A DNA stretch of 18,001 nucleotides from an uncultured Prevotellaceae bacterium (GTDB lineage: Bacteria; Bacteroidota; Bacteroidia; Bacteroidales; Bacteroidaceae), in the NCBI GenBank assembly GCA_902800435.1, contig CADCEQ010000073.1, positions 1 through 18,001 of the forward strand, read 5' to 3'. This document shows positions 1 through 7,908 of this stretch, in pieces; the stretch's first letter is position 1, and each line of letters opens with the position of its first letter. The notes beneath the pieces are model-generated. The model saw nothing but the letters and a program-made list of their open reading frames with translations, was not told where the DNA came from and made no database searches. The position numbers and the translations under genes were made by a program.

Positions 1-25
1 AAGGTACAAAAAATCTTGGACATAA

Positions 26-57
26 CAAAGCCCTGGCTTGAGAAAGTCGGGGCTTTG
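26..57. other. Perfect 14-bp hairpin with GAGA loop
   Basis: Positions 26-39 pair with 44-57 through 14 consecutive pairs, two of them G-T, leaving a four-base GAGA loop on the plus strand. It lies just beyond the gltD terminator. Neither strand has a good T-tract directly after the stem, so it may be a second back-up terminator, the end of a gene lying left of the window, or a processed RNA end. Confidence 0.45.
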
Positions 58-60
58 CGA

Positions 61-97
61 TAAAAAAATGAGGATGTGCCTATTTTGACACACCCTC
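61..97 (-). terminator. Rho-independent terminator of gltBD
   Basis: Read on the minus strand, GAGGGTGTG (97-89) pairs with CACATCCTC (78-70) over nine pairs, one of them G-U, with a ten-base loop. A run of seven T follows at 68-62. The stem begins only a few bases after the gltD stop codon (100-102), so this closes the gltB-gltD operon. Confidence 0.8.
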
Positions 98-99
98 TT

Positions 100-1449
100 C
101 TATTTAATGAAGGCAGCAACTTTCTGTGCTGTCTGGCGACCACTCGCCAAGGCACGCACGACAAGGCTGGCACCGTTGGCGGAGTCGCCGCAGACGAAGA
201 CGTTCGACGGGTACTCTGGGTGCTCAGGCTTCAGGAATCCCATAGCGAGCAGACAAAGTTCTGCTTTGATAATTTCTGGTTTCCCCTTCTCTACCATGAT
301 GGGGCGACCTCCGTCTGGATTGGGCTGCCAGTCTATTTCTTGTATGCGGACGCCGGTGAGGTGGCCGTCCTCGCCGAGGAATTCGAGGGTGTTAATGTTC
401 CAGCGGCGGGTGCATCCTTCCTCGTGGCTCGAAGTGGTCTTGAGGGTGCGCGGCCAGTTGGGCCAGGGGTTTTGCGGATCATCGGAACCTTCGACGGGTC
501 GGGGCATGATCTCGATTTGTGTGACGCTGTTGCAGCCTTGACGATGGGCGGTGCCGATGCAGTCAGAGCCTGTGTCGCCGCCGCCGATGACGAGAACGTC
601 CTTGCCTTGGGCGGTGATGCGGTCGTCCTTGCTATAGTCGGTGCCGGCGAGGACGCGATTCTGCTGCGAGAGCAGTTCAAGGGCGAAGTGCACGCCCTTG
701 AGCGAGCGCCCTGGGATGTTGAGGTCGCGGGCGGTGGGGGTGCCGGTGGCGAGGACGACGGCGGCATACTGTTCGGTGTACTGCGATATCGCTGCATACT
801 CGACAGCCTCGCCGTAGCGGAACGTAATGCCTTCCGACTCCATCAGCCGGATGCGGCGGTCGATGATGGCTTTGTTGAGTTTGAAGTTGGGGATACCATA
901 TCGCAACAAACCGCCGGCAGCCTCGGCTTTCTCGATGACGGTGACGGTGTAGCCCATCTGGTTGAGGGCATCGGCACAGGCGAGACCGGCAGGACCGGCT
1001 CCGATGACGGCGACGCACTTACCGTTTCTATGGGGCAATCGCGGCTGGATGTAGCCTTCGCGGAAAGCGGCCTCGATGATGGCGCACTCGTCCTCGCGGT
1101 TGGTCGTGGGCTCGTGGTTAAAACGGTTCAATACGCAGGCCTTCTCGCAGAGGGCGGGACAGATGCGGCCGGTGAACTCAGGGAAGGGGTTGGTGCTCGT
1201 TAGCAAACGGAAGGCCAGTTCCCAGTCGCCCTTATACAGGGCGTCGTTCCACTCTGGGGCTTTATTGCCCAGCGGACAGGCCCAATGGCAGAACGGTACG
1301 CCGCAGTCCATGCAGCGGCTCGCCTGTTCGCGGCGCTGGTGTGTGTTGAGCGTCTGCTCCACCTCGCCAAAATCGTGGATTCTATCGTGAATCGGACGGT
1401 AGCCCGCCTCCTGGCGGTGTATCTCTAAAAATGCTTTTGGATTTCCCAT
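100..1449 (-). CDS. gltD: Glutamate synthase (NADPH) small subunit GltD
   Basis: This is the beta subunit of glutamate synthase. It passes electrons from NAD(P)H through FAD and iron-sulfur clusters to the large subunit, where glutamine and 2-oxoglutarate become two glutamates in the cytoplasm. The 449-residue product has N-terminal cysteines C46, C49, C54 and C58, then C97, C101 and C105, as expected for the 4Fe-4S domain. An FAD-binding GAGPAG motif sits near 150-155 and a second dinucleotide motif, VIGGGDTGSD, near 288-297. It ends with the CGDSANGASLVVRA segment typical of this flavoprotein family. The length is slightly below the ~470 residues of the E. coli protein. The start ATG lies 21 bp after the gltB stop, so the two genes are cotranscribed. 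The identification is secure; whether the donor is NADPH or NADH cannot be read from the sequence. Confidence 0.95.
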   Translation of the reverse strand: MGNPKAFLEIHRQEAGYRPIHDRIHDFGEVEQTLNTHQRREQASRCMDCGVPFCHWACPLGNKAPEWNDALYKGDWELAFRLLTSTNPFPEFTGRICPALCEKACVLNRFNHEPTTNREDECAIIEAAFREGYIQPRLPHRNGKCVAVIGAGPAGLACADALNQMGYTVTVIEKAEAAGGLLRYGIPNFKLNKAIIDRRIRLMESEGITFRYGEAVEYAAISQYTEQYAAVVLATGTPTARDLNIPGRSLKGVHFALELLSQQNRVLAGTDYSKDDRITAQGKDVLVIGGGDTGSDCIGTAHRQGCNSVTQIEIMPRPVEGSDDPQNPWPNWPRTLKTTSSHEEGCTRRWNINTLEFLGEDGHLTGVRIQEIDWQPNPDGGRPIMVEKGKPEIIKAELCLLAMGFLKPEHPEYPSNVFVCGDSANGASLVVRALASGRQTAQKVAAFIK

Positions 1450-1470
1450 AATCTTTTGCTGTTTGAAGTT

Positions 1471-4400
1471 TTAATAATCACGTTGGATATCGGCAATCTT
1501 CTCGTGCAGGCGTGCCATCTTCTCTTCTTCAAGCACGCGTTTGTACTCAATAGGCACTACTTGAATGAAGTCCTCAATATACCGATGCCAATCATCAAGC
1601 ATGCGACCCGCAAGGGCACTGCCCGTATGCAGGTAGTGCTGACGTATGAGTTCGAGCAACTCCTTGCGAGAAACCGAATCCTCAACCAGCGAGAGCTCCA
1701 CCATTTCCATGTTGCAGAAGTAGTCGAACGTGTGGTCTGGGTCGTAGACGTATGCTACGCCACCACTCATGCCGGCGGCGAAGTTACGTCCAGTCTTGCC
1801 GAGCACAACCACACGACCACCCGTCATGTATTCGCAACAGTGGTCGCCGGCACCCTCGATGACCGCCGTGGCGCCAGAATTGCGCACACCGAAGCGCTCG
1901 CCCACCTTGCCGTTGACATACAACTCGCCCGAGGTGGCACCGTAGAGTCCTGTGTTGCCTGCGATGATGTTTTCCTCGGCCTTGAAGTCTTCACTACGAC
2001 GGGCAGGAGGAAAAATAGAGATGCGACCGCCTGAGAGACCCTTGCCGAAGTAGTCGTTGGTCTCACCTTCCAAGCGCATCTCCAAGCCTTTCACCGCAAA
2101 GGCGCCAAACGACTGTCCGGCAGAACCCTTGAATTTAATTTTGATGGTACCGTCAGGCATCCCTTGCTCACCATACTTCTTGACGATGACACCACTGAGC
2201 ATCGTACCTACCGCACGATCTGTATTCTTGATGGCATAGTCGAGCGTCACCTCCTCCTGGTCATCGATGGCCTTCCTGGCGGTACGAATCATTTCCTCGT
2301 CCTTCACGCCTGTCACCTTCGTGTAAGCACCACGATCCCAATAGAGCGCCTTGTCCGTCTCAGGCTTATGCAGCAGTCGACCGAAGTCGATGGTCGCCCA
2401 CTTCTCGGAGGAGAGTTCCATGTTCCCAACGGCTTTCCCGTCGGGAATCATCACCTCAATCAGCTCCGTCCGCCCGATAATCTCCTTAAGACTATGTACC
2501 CCTATCTCAGCCAGATACTCCCTCACCTGCTGCGCCAGCATCGTGAAGTAGTTCACAACATACTCCGCCCTGCCCTCGAAGTGCTTCCTGAGCTCCGGGT
2601 TCTGCGTCGCCACACCCATCGGACAGGTGTTTGTGTTGCATTTGCGCATCATCACACAGCCCAGCACGATGAGCGGCAGCGTGCCAAACGAGAATTCATC
2701 GGCCCCCAGCATCGCCATGATGATGACATCCTTGGCGGTCTTCAGCTGCCCGTCGGTCTGCAGGCGAACCTGATTCCTCAGCCCGTTTCGTACCAGCGTC
2801 TGCTGCGTCTCAGCCAAGCCAATCTCCGGCGAAATGCCCGCGAAGCGCATCGACGAGGCAGGCGATGCTCCCGTGCCGCCCTCACTGCCACTAATCACAA
2901 TGAGGTCGGCCTTGGCCTTGGCGACACCGGCGGCAATGGTTCCCACACCGCTCTCTGCCACCAGTTTCACGCTGACAGCAGCCGTCGGGTTGATGTTCTT
3001 CAGGTCGAAGATGAGTTGTGCCAGGTCTTCGATAGAATAGATGTCGTGATGTGGCGGAGGACTTATGAGACTGATGCCTGGGATGGCATTGCGTGTCTTG
3101 GCAATGATGTCGTTCACCTTGAATCCCGGCAACTGTCCGCCCTCGCCGGGCTTCGCACCCTGCGCCACCTTAATCTGTATCTCCTCAGCGTTCACCAGAT
3201 ACTCCGCCGTCACGCCGAAGCGTCCTGAGGCTATCTGCTTCGTCTTGCTACTGAGACTCACGCCGTCTACCGCTGTGTGGTAGCGGGTGTTATCCTCTCC
3301 ACCCTCACCCGTGTTCGAACGGGTGCCGAGTTTGTTCATGGCCAGTGCCAGGGCCTCGTGGGCCTCGATGCTGAGAGCACCAAACGACATGGCACCGGTC
3401 ACGAAGTGTTTCACGATGCTCTCCACGCTCTCCACCTCGTCAATAGGAGTAGGGTTGGCAACCTTCTTGAAGCCCAAAAAGTCACGGATAAAGATAGGAG
3501 ACGCCTTCTCGTCTACCAACCTCGCCCAGTCCTTGAACTTCTCGTACGAACCCAGACGTGTGGCCAGCTGCAACTTTGCAATCGTCTCTGGATTCCATGC
3601 ATGCTTGATGCCATCTTTTCTCCATGAGAACTGACCTTGGTTCTGCAGCATAGTATGCTCTTTAGCAGCTTCATGCAAACGAATAGCATCGCGAGAAATC
3701 TCCTTAAGACCAATACCTCCGATAGTGCTCACCTCTGTACCAAAGTACCTGCGTAGCAAGTCCTCGTTCAGTCCGATGCTCTCGAAAATCTTAGCACCAC
3801 GGTAACTGCGGATGGTCGAGATGCCCATCTTCGACATAATCTTCTTCAGTCCCTTGTCCACGGCCTTGATATAGTGGCTTTCGGCCGTCGCGTAGTCTTC
3901 CTGGATCTTTCCGCGCTTCACCATGTCGTCCAGAATTGCAAAAGTCATATACGGACACAGCGCCGAGGCTCCGTAGCCCAACAGCAGCGCCGCATGCATC
4001 GTTTCGCGAATCTCACCGCTCTCTACGATCAGCGCCGTCTGCACACGCTTCCCAACTGAAATCAGATAATGATGCACCGCACTCACCGCCAGCAATGAGG
4101 GGATTGCAGCGTGTTGCGCGTCAATGTCTCGGTCGGAAAGGATGATGTAGTTCACCCCTTCGTCCACACTCGTCTCAGCCTGTTTGCAGAGGGTGTCGAG
4201 AGCCTGACGCAGTCCCTCCTCACCCTTTTCGATAGCAAAAAGGATGGGGAGCTTTTGTGTTTTGAATCCCTTATACCTTATATTACATAGTATATCCAGC
4301 TGCGTGTTGGTCAGCACCGGCTGCGGCAGTCGCACCATCTTGCAGTTTGATGCATCCGGCGTCAGGATGTTCGTGCCCACGGCACCGATATACTCCGTGA

Positions 4401-5664
4401 GGCTCATCACCAGTTCCTCGCGGATGGGGTCGATGGCAGGGTTCGTCACCTGGGCAAACTGCTGACGGAAGTAGTTGAACAGCAATTGCGGGCGGTCGCT
4501 AATAACTGCCAGTGGCGTGTCGTTACCCATCGCCGCCACCGGCTCCTGGCCAGCCGTTGCCATAGGGATGATGGTCTTGTCGATATCTTCCTGACCATAT
4601 CCGAACTGCAACAGTTTGCGCTGCAAATCGCTCACCGAGTTATCCACCTTACGTCCACTCTTCAGTTTCTCTAACTGTACACGATTTTCTGAGAGCCACT
4701 CTCGGTACGGATGTGCCTTGGCCAGTTTCTCCTTGATCTCACCATCGTAGTATATCTTGCCTTCTTGCGTGTCAATGAGCAAAATCTTGCCTGGCTGCAG
4801 TCGGCCCTTGCTCACCACGTCGCCCGGTTCGAAGTCCATTACGCCTACCTCCGAGGCCACCACCATCACACCCTGCCGGGTAATCGTGTAGCGACTGGGG
4901 CGCAATCCGTTACGGTCGAGCATTCCACCTGCGTAGCGTCCATCACTGAACAGCAATGCAGCAGGTCCGTCCCAAGGTTCCATCAGTATCGAGTGATACT
5001 CATAAAATGCCTTCAAATCCTCGCTGATAGGGTTCTTGTCATTAAAGCTTTCTGGCACAAGAACTGCCATCGCCTGCGGCAACGAGAGTCCGCTCATCAT
5101 CAGGAACTCAAACACGTTGTCCAGCGATGCAGAGTCGCTCATGCCTTCCTCCACGATGGGCGATATCTCTTTAATATCGCCCAAAGCCCGGCTGCTGAGC
5201 ACGCTCTCCCTCGCCTTCATCCATCCGCGATTGCCACGGATGGTGTTAATTTCACCATTGTGAGCTAACAAGCGAAAGGGTTGGGCCAGCCTCCATTGAG
5301 GAAATGTGTTGGTTGAGAATCTTGAATGCACCAGTGCCAAACCACTCGTCAGATAGGGGTTCGACAGGTCAGGGAAATACCGACGCAGCTGTCCGCTGGT
5401 CAGCATTCCCTTGTATATAATGTTTGTGTTGCTCAACGAGCAGATGTAGAAGTAAGGATGCGTGATGCGTCGCTCAATCTTCTTCCTTATTATATATAAT
5501 ATACGTGACAGGCCGTCGGCATCCTCCTCTCTCACGCCCGTCACAAATATTTGCTTGATGGCAGGTTCCACCCGTCGTGCAGCCTCACCCAGCACCTCCT
5601 GGCAGGTAGGCACCGTACGCATGTGCATCAGCTGCAGACCCTCGCGCTCTATTTCCTCTATCAT
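1471..5664 (-). CDS. gltB: Glutamate synthase large subunit GltB, main part (5' end disrupted)
   Basis: This 1397-codon frame carries most of the glutamate synthase alpha subunit: the rest of the class II glutamine amidotransferase domain, the central domain, the FMN/2-oxoglutarate synthase barrel with the EGGEDNTRYH stretch, 3Fe-4S cysteines C1003, C1009 and C1014 (spacing C-x5-C-x4-C), and the C-terminal GXGXG beta-helix (GLSGGRISIFPP region). The family is normally ~1500 residues and begins with a catalytic cysteine. Here that cysteine is in a separate fragment at 5721-5909 in another frame. The first ATG at 5664 (MIEEIEREG) is internal to normal GltB. Homologous sequence continues upstream, in frame, to about KYEKEQQ near 5700 before it meets the inverted glnK leader copy. 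Without the missing amidotransferase segment the protein could at most work with free ammonia. A true 5' lesion and an assembly error are both possible. Confidence 0.9.
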   Translation of the reverse strand: MIEEIEREGLQLMHMRTVPTCQEVLGEAARRVEPAIKQIFVTGVREEDADGLSRILYIIRKKIERRITHPYFYICSLSNTNIIYKGMLTSGQLRRYFPDLSNPYLTSGLALVHSRFSTNTFPQWRLAQPFRLLAHNGEINTIRGNRGWMKARESVLSSRALGDIKEISPIVEEGMSDSASLDNVFEFLMMSGLSLPQAMAVLVPESFNDKNPISEDLKAFYEYHSILMEPWDGPAALLFSDGRYAGGMLDRNGLRPSRYTITRQGVMVVASEVGVMDFEPGDVVSKGRLQPGKILLIDTQEGKIYYDGEIKEKLAKAHPYREWLSENRVQLEKLKSGRKVDNSVSDLQRKLLQFGYGQEDIDKTIIPMATAGQEPVAAMGNDTPLAVISDRPQLLFNYFRQQFAQVTNPAIDPIREELVMSLTEYIGAVGTNILTPDASNCKMVRLPQPVLTNTQLDILCNIRYKGFKTQKLPILFAIEKGEEGLRQALDTLCKQAETSVDEGVNYIILSDRDIDAQHAAIPSLLAVSAVHHYLISVGKRVQTALIVESGEIRETMHAALLLGYGASALCPYMTFAILDDMVKRGKIQEDYATAESHYIKAVDKGLKKIMSKMGISTIRSYRGAKIFESIGLNEDLLRRYFGTEVSTIGGIGLKEISRDAIRLHEAAKEHTMLQNQGQFSWRKDGIKHAWNPETIAKLQLATRLGSYEKFKDWARLVDEKASPIFIRDFLGFKKVANPTPIDEVESVESIVKHFVTGAMSFGALSIEAHEALALAMNKLGTRSNTGEGGEDNTRYHTAVDGVSLSSKTKQIASGRFGVTAEYLVNAEEIQIKVAQGAKPGEGGQLPGFKVNDIIAKTRNAIPGISLISPPPHHDIYSIEDLAQLIFDLKNINPTAAVSVKLVAESGVGTIAAGVAKAKADLIVISGSEGGTGASPASSMRFAGISPEIGLAETQQTLVRNGLRNQVRLQTDGQLKTAKDVIIMAMLGADEFSFGTLPLIVLGCVMMRKCNTNTCPMGVATQNPELRKHFEGRAEYVVNYFTMLAQQVREYLAEIGVHSLKEIIGRTELIEVMIPDGKAVGNMELSSEKWATIDFGRLLHKPETDKALYWDRGAYTKVTGVKDEEMIRTARKAIDDQEEVTLDYAIKNTDRAVGTMLSGVIVKKYGEQGMPDGTIKIKFKGSAGQSFGAFAVKGLEMRLEGETNDYFGKGLSGGRISIFPPARRSEDFKAEENIIAGNTGLYGATSGELYVNGKVGERFGVRNSGATAVIEGAGDHCCEYMTGGRVVVLGKTGRNFAAGMSGGVAYVYDPDHTFDYFCNMEMVELSLVEDSVSRKELLELIRQHYLHTGSALAGRMLDDWHRYIEDFIQVVPIEYKRVLEEEKMARLHEKIADIQRDY

Positions 5665-5686
5665 GACGCTCAGAATCGCCTGCTGC

Positions 5687-5765
5687 TCCTTTTCATACTT
5701 TTTACCTTTTTTATTAATACTTACGTGTCATCTTGCAAGATTTTGATTGCAAAGGTATGGCGATT
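5687..5765 (-). repeat. 79-bp inverted repeat, arm inside gltB
   Basis: The minus-strand sequence of this segment is identical over all 79 bases to plus-strand 6164-6242, the glnK promoter, leader and first codons. It interrupts gltB. The two arms enclose 398 bp holding the gltB 5' end and the shared intergenic region. Flanking bases diverge immediately at both ends (T versus G at 5766/6163; G versus T at 5686/6243). Confidence 0.95.
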
Positions 5766-5909
5766 ATGTTCCATGTTCTCCAGTACATGAAGCGCCTGGT
5801 CTACCAGTTCGTGGCTCTTTCCGCCATGTATGTTCACCACCATGCCTACGCCACAAGCGTCGTGCTCGTAATGTGGCTGATAAAGCCCGTCTAGTTTTCT
5901 CTTTGTCAT
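5721..5909 (-). pseudogene. gltB: GltB N-terminal fragment with catalytic cysteine
   Basis: This frame starts at ATG 5909 and encodes the normal GltB amino end. HDACGVGMVVNIHGG carries the N-terminal nucleophile Cys19 of the class II glutamine amidotransferase (preceded by a short propeptide), then LHVLENMEH. The next family-conserved segment would begin RGAEGAD and run into a GDGAG motif. Instead, from 5765 the frame enters the inverted copy of the glnK upstream region, adds 14 unrelated residues (NRHTFAIKILQDDT) and stops. Roughly 45-50 conserved codons are therefore missing before homology resumes near 5700 in a different frame. The start is supported by a TATCTTTG -7 element 43 bp upstream. 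Confidence 0.85.
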
Positions 5910-5951
5910 ATTATTCCTTACTTTATCTTACGTTTATCTCGATTTCGGGTG

Positions 5952-5959
5952 CAAAGATA
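5952..5959 (-). promoter_or_regulatory. gltB promoter -7 element
   Basis: TATCTTTG on the minus strand matches the Bacteroidetes TAnnTTTG consensus. It lies 43 bp ahead of the gltB start at 5909, giving a leader of about 35 nt. A TTTTTG stretch lies upstream at 5973-5978, but the spacing is only ~13 bp instead of the usual ~19-21, so the -33 part is uncertain. Confidence 0.6.
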
Positions 5960-5985
5960 GCTCAAAAAGTTACAAAAACTATACA

Positions 5986-6063
5986 TTTATTGACATTATT
6001 TTACTTTGAAAACGTACACAACTAACATTTTGTCAATAAACACGTATTATTAGCGACAAAATG
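5986..6063. promoter_or_regulatory. Overlapping inverted repeats between gltB and glnK (possible operators)
   Basis: TTTATTGACA (5986-5995) is the exact reverse complement of TGTCAATAAA (6031-6040). CATTTTGTC (6026-6034), overlapping the second arm, is the exact reverse complement of GACAAAATG (6055-6063). Both pairs are centred in the divergent control region, upstream of the gltB -7 element. The arrangement fits binding sites for a regulator acting on both nitrogen operons, but no regulator gene in the window can be tied to it. Confidence 0.4.
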
Positions 6064-6163
6064 AAAACAGAACAATCCGCAGAAATGCCTTTTGGCTTAC
6101 ACTTTGTCATTCAAGCAAAATTAATGGATGCAAAGTTGTGGTTTTATGCAGCTTATTTCCAAG

Positions 6164-6242
6164 AATCGCCATACCTTTGCAATCAAAATCTTGCAAGATG
6201 ACACGTAAGTATTAATAAAAAAGGTAAAAAGTATGAAAAGGA
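6164..6242 (+). repeat. 79-bp inverted repeat, arm at glnK
   Basis: This is the presumed parental copy. It contains the TACCTTTG -7 element, the ~50-nt leader, the AAGGT sequence and the glnK start codon (6233) plus seven further bases. Its perfect inverse lies at 5687-5765 within gltB. Confidence 0.95.
6172..6179 (+). promoter_or_regulatory. glnK-amtB-porin promoter -7 element
   Basis: TACCTTTG matches TAnnTTTG exactly and lies 53 bp before the glnK ATG. No good TTTG -33 element is seen at the expected distance, which would fit dependence on an activator. The element is duplicated in inverse orientation at 5750-5757 inside gltB. Confidence 0.6.
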
Positions 6243-6580
6243 TTGAAGCAATTATCCGCAAGACCAAGTTCGAAGAAGTCAAGGAGGCACTCCTGTCTTC
6301 GGACATCGACTGGTTTGAGTACCACAACGTACACGGCATCGGCCAGAGCCGACAGGAGCGCATCTACCGTGGCGTGCAATACTCGACGGATGTTATCGAG
6401 CGCGTTGCACTGACCATCGTCTGTCGCGACCCGCTGGTGGAGCCGACGGTAAAAGTCATATTGAAGGTAGCCCATACAGGTGAGATTGGCGACGGGCGCA
6501 TCTTCGTCAGTGACATGATTGATACGTGGTCCATCCGAACAGGCGAAAACGGCGACACCGTACTGAGAGACAAGAAATAG
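6233..6580 (+). CDS. glnK: PII family nitrogen regulatory protein GlnK
   Basis: This is a small trimeric signal protein that senses 2-oxoglutarate and ATP/ADP and blocks the AmtB channel when nitrogen is plentiful. The 115-residue product starts with the PII signature MKRIEAIIRKTKFEEVKEAL. It has a T-loop region with IYRGVQY (Y45 and Y50; Y50 corresponds to the tyrosine modified in enteric PII proteins) and the B/C-loop signatures TGEIGDGRIFV and IRTGENGD. The T-loop is about one residue shorter and differs in sequence from the enteric form (GQSRQERIYRG). Whether it is modified here is unknown. It is first in an operon with amtB 26 bp downstream, the usual glnK-amtB pairing. AAGGT lies shortly before the start. 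Confidence 0.93.
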   Translation: MKRIEAIIRKTKFEEVKEALLSSDIDWFEYHNVHGIGQSRQERIYRGVQYSTDVIERVALTIVCRDPLVEPTVKVILKVAHTGEIGDGRIFVSDMIDTWSIRTGENGDTVLRDKK

Positions 6581-6606
6581 CAAGGGATAACACAACTAAC
6601 ACAAAA

Positions 6607-7866
6607 ATGATTATGAACGAAATAGGATTATCACTCGATACTGTATGGATGCTATTGGCAGCCATGCTGGTTTTCTGGATGCAGCCGGGCTTTGCACTGT
6701 GCGAGGCAGGTTTTACGCGTGGCAAGAACACGGCTAACATCCTCATGAAGAACTTCGTCGACTTCATGTTCGGCTCGCTGTTGTTCTTCTTCCTTGGCTT
6801 CGGATTTATGTTCGGCAGCGAGGGTGCGGGTTTTATCGGCATGCCCAACTGGGGCGACCTCTCTTTCTACAAGGGTGACCTGCCCGTGGAGGGTTTCCTG
6901 ATTTTCGAGACTGTCTTCTGCGCCACCAGCGCCACCATCGTCAGCGGTGCCATGGCCGAGCGCACCAAGTTCTCGATGTATCTCATCTATTCAGCATGCA
7001 TCTCGCTGTTCATCTACCCCATCGAGGGGCACTGGACATGGGGCGGAGGCTGGCTGTGCAACGATGCTACCGACGGATTTATGATGTCGACATTCGGCGA
7101 CGTGTTCCACGATTTTGCTGGTTCTGCCATCGTGCATAGCGTGGGCGGCGTACTGGCTCTGATTGGTGCAATGGCACTCGGTCCCCGCATCGGGAAATAC
7201 AGCAGCGAGGGCAAGAGCCGCGCCATTCCTGGCCACAACCTGACGCTGGCCTCACTGGGTGTGTTCATCCTCTGGCTCGGCTGGTTCGGATTCAACCCTG
7301 GCTCACAGCTGGCAGCCTCGGGCGAGGTGAACCGCATAGCCATCAGCCACGTATTCTTGACCACCAACCTTGCTGCCGTGGCAGGTGGAACGGCCACCAT
7401 GTTCATCACGTGGATGAAGTACGGCAAACCGTCGCTCTCGCTGACACTCAACGGTGTACTGGCAGGCCTGGTGGGCATCACCGCTGGCTGTGACCTCGTG
7501 TCGCCACTCGGTGCCGTCGTCATCGGACTCATTTGTGGTATGGTATTGGTCTATGCCATCGAGTTTATCGACCGTCGCTTGCACAGTGACGACCCTGTGG
7601 GCGCTTCGTCTGTTCATGGCGTCTGCGGCATCCTTGGTACACTGATGACAGGGCTACTCTCCACAACGAACGGTGCCTTCTATGGACACGGTTGGGGATT
7701 TTTCGGTGCTGAGTGTTTCGGCATCTTGGTCATCGACCTCTGGGCTGCCGTGTGCGGTTTCGTCCTGTTCTATGGCATCAAGCGCCTGCATGGTCTGCGC
7801 GTGGATGGTCGCATCGAGGAAGAAGGACTGGACATCTACGAACATGGTGAGAGTTGCTACAACTAA
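6607..7866 (+). CDS. amtB: Ammonium transporter AmtB
   Basis: This is an inner-membrane Amt/Rh-family channel that takes up ammonium and is gated by GlnK. The start at 6607 (MIMNEIGL) is preferred over an upstream in-frame ATG at 6526. That one lies inside glnK and would add 27 basic, non-homologous residues. The resulting 419-residue protein has the usual 11-helix length. Visible family marks are the first-helix stretch PGFALCEAGFTRGKN (residues 27-41), the conserved D169 in HDFAGSAIVHSVGG with twin histidine H177, and the second pore histidine H337 in GASSVHGVCG. The C-terminal tail GLRVDGRIEEEGLDIYEHGE is the segment that contacts PII proteins. There is no clear cleavable signal peptide. 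The gene is cotranscribed with glnK and the porin gene 42 bp downstream. Confidence 0.95.
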   Translation: MIMNEIGLSLDTVWMLLAAMLVFWMQPGFALCEAGFTRGKNTANILMKNFVDFMFGSLLFFFLGFGFMFGSEGAGFIGMPNWGDLSFYKGDLPVEGFLIFETVFCATSATIVSGAMAERTKFSMYLIYSACISLFIYPIEGHWTWGGGWLCNDATDGFMMSTFGDVFHDFAGSAIVHSVGGVLALIGAMALGPRIGKYSSEGKSRAIPGHNLTLASLGVFILWLGWFGFNPGSQLAASGEVNRIAISHVFLTTNLAAVAGGTATMFITWMKYGKPSLSLTLNGVLAGLVGITAGCDLVSPLGAVVIGLICGMVLVYAIEFIDRRLHSDDPVGASSVHGVCGILGTLMTGLLSTTNGAFYGHGWGFFGAECFGILVIDLWAAVCGFVLFYGIKRLHGLRVDGRIEEEGLDIYEHGESCYN

Positions 7867-7908
7867 GTGAAAAGTGAATAATATGCTATCGCATAAAATA
7901 AAAAAGGT

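Noticed and set aside
76..1203. Long plus-strand frame opposite gltD
   Set aside because: It is the mirror of a well-recognised gene in GC-rich DNA; the translation is low-complexity (A, G, V, D rich) with no family features.
2164..3228. 354-codon plus-strand frame opposite gltB
   Set aside because: It is the antisense of the conserved synthase domain; His- and Arg-rich translation without motifs.
6061..6201. 46-codon plus-strand frame starting MKTEQSAEMPFG upstream of glnK
   Set aside because: It runs through the glnK -7 element and leader, has no clear promoter or ribosome-binding site, and its end lies in the duplicated arm. It is probably chance.
5687..6242. Classic invertible promoter (phase-variation switch)
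   Set aside because: Known switches have shorter arms with the promoter between them and a nearby invertase. Here the promoter is inside the arms, no invertase is present and inversion would not repair gltB. It is kept only as a low-weight idea.
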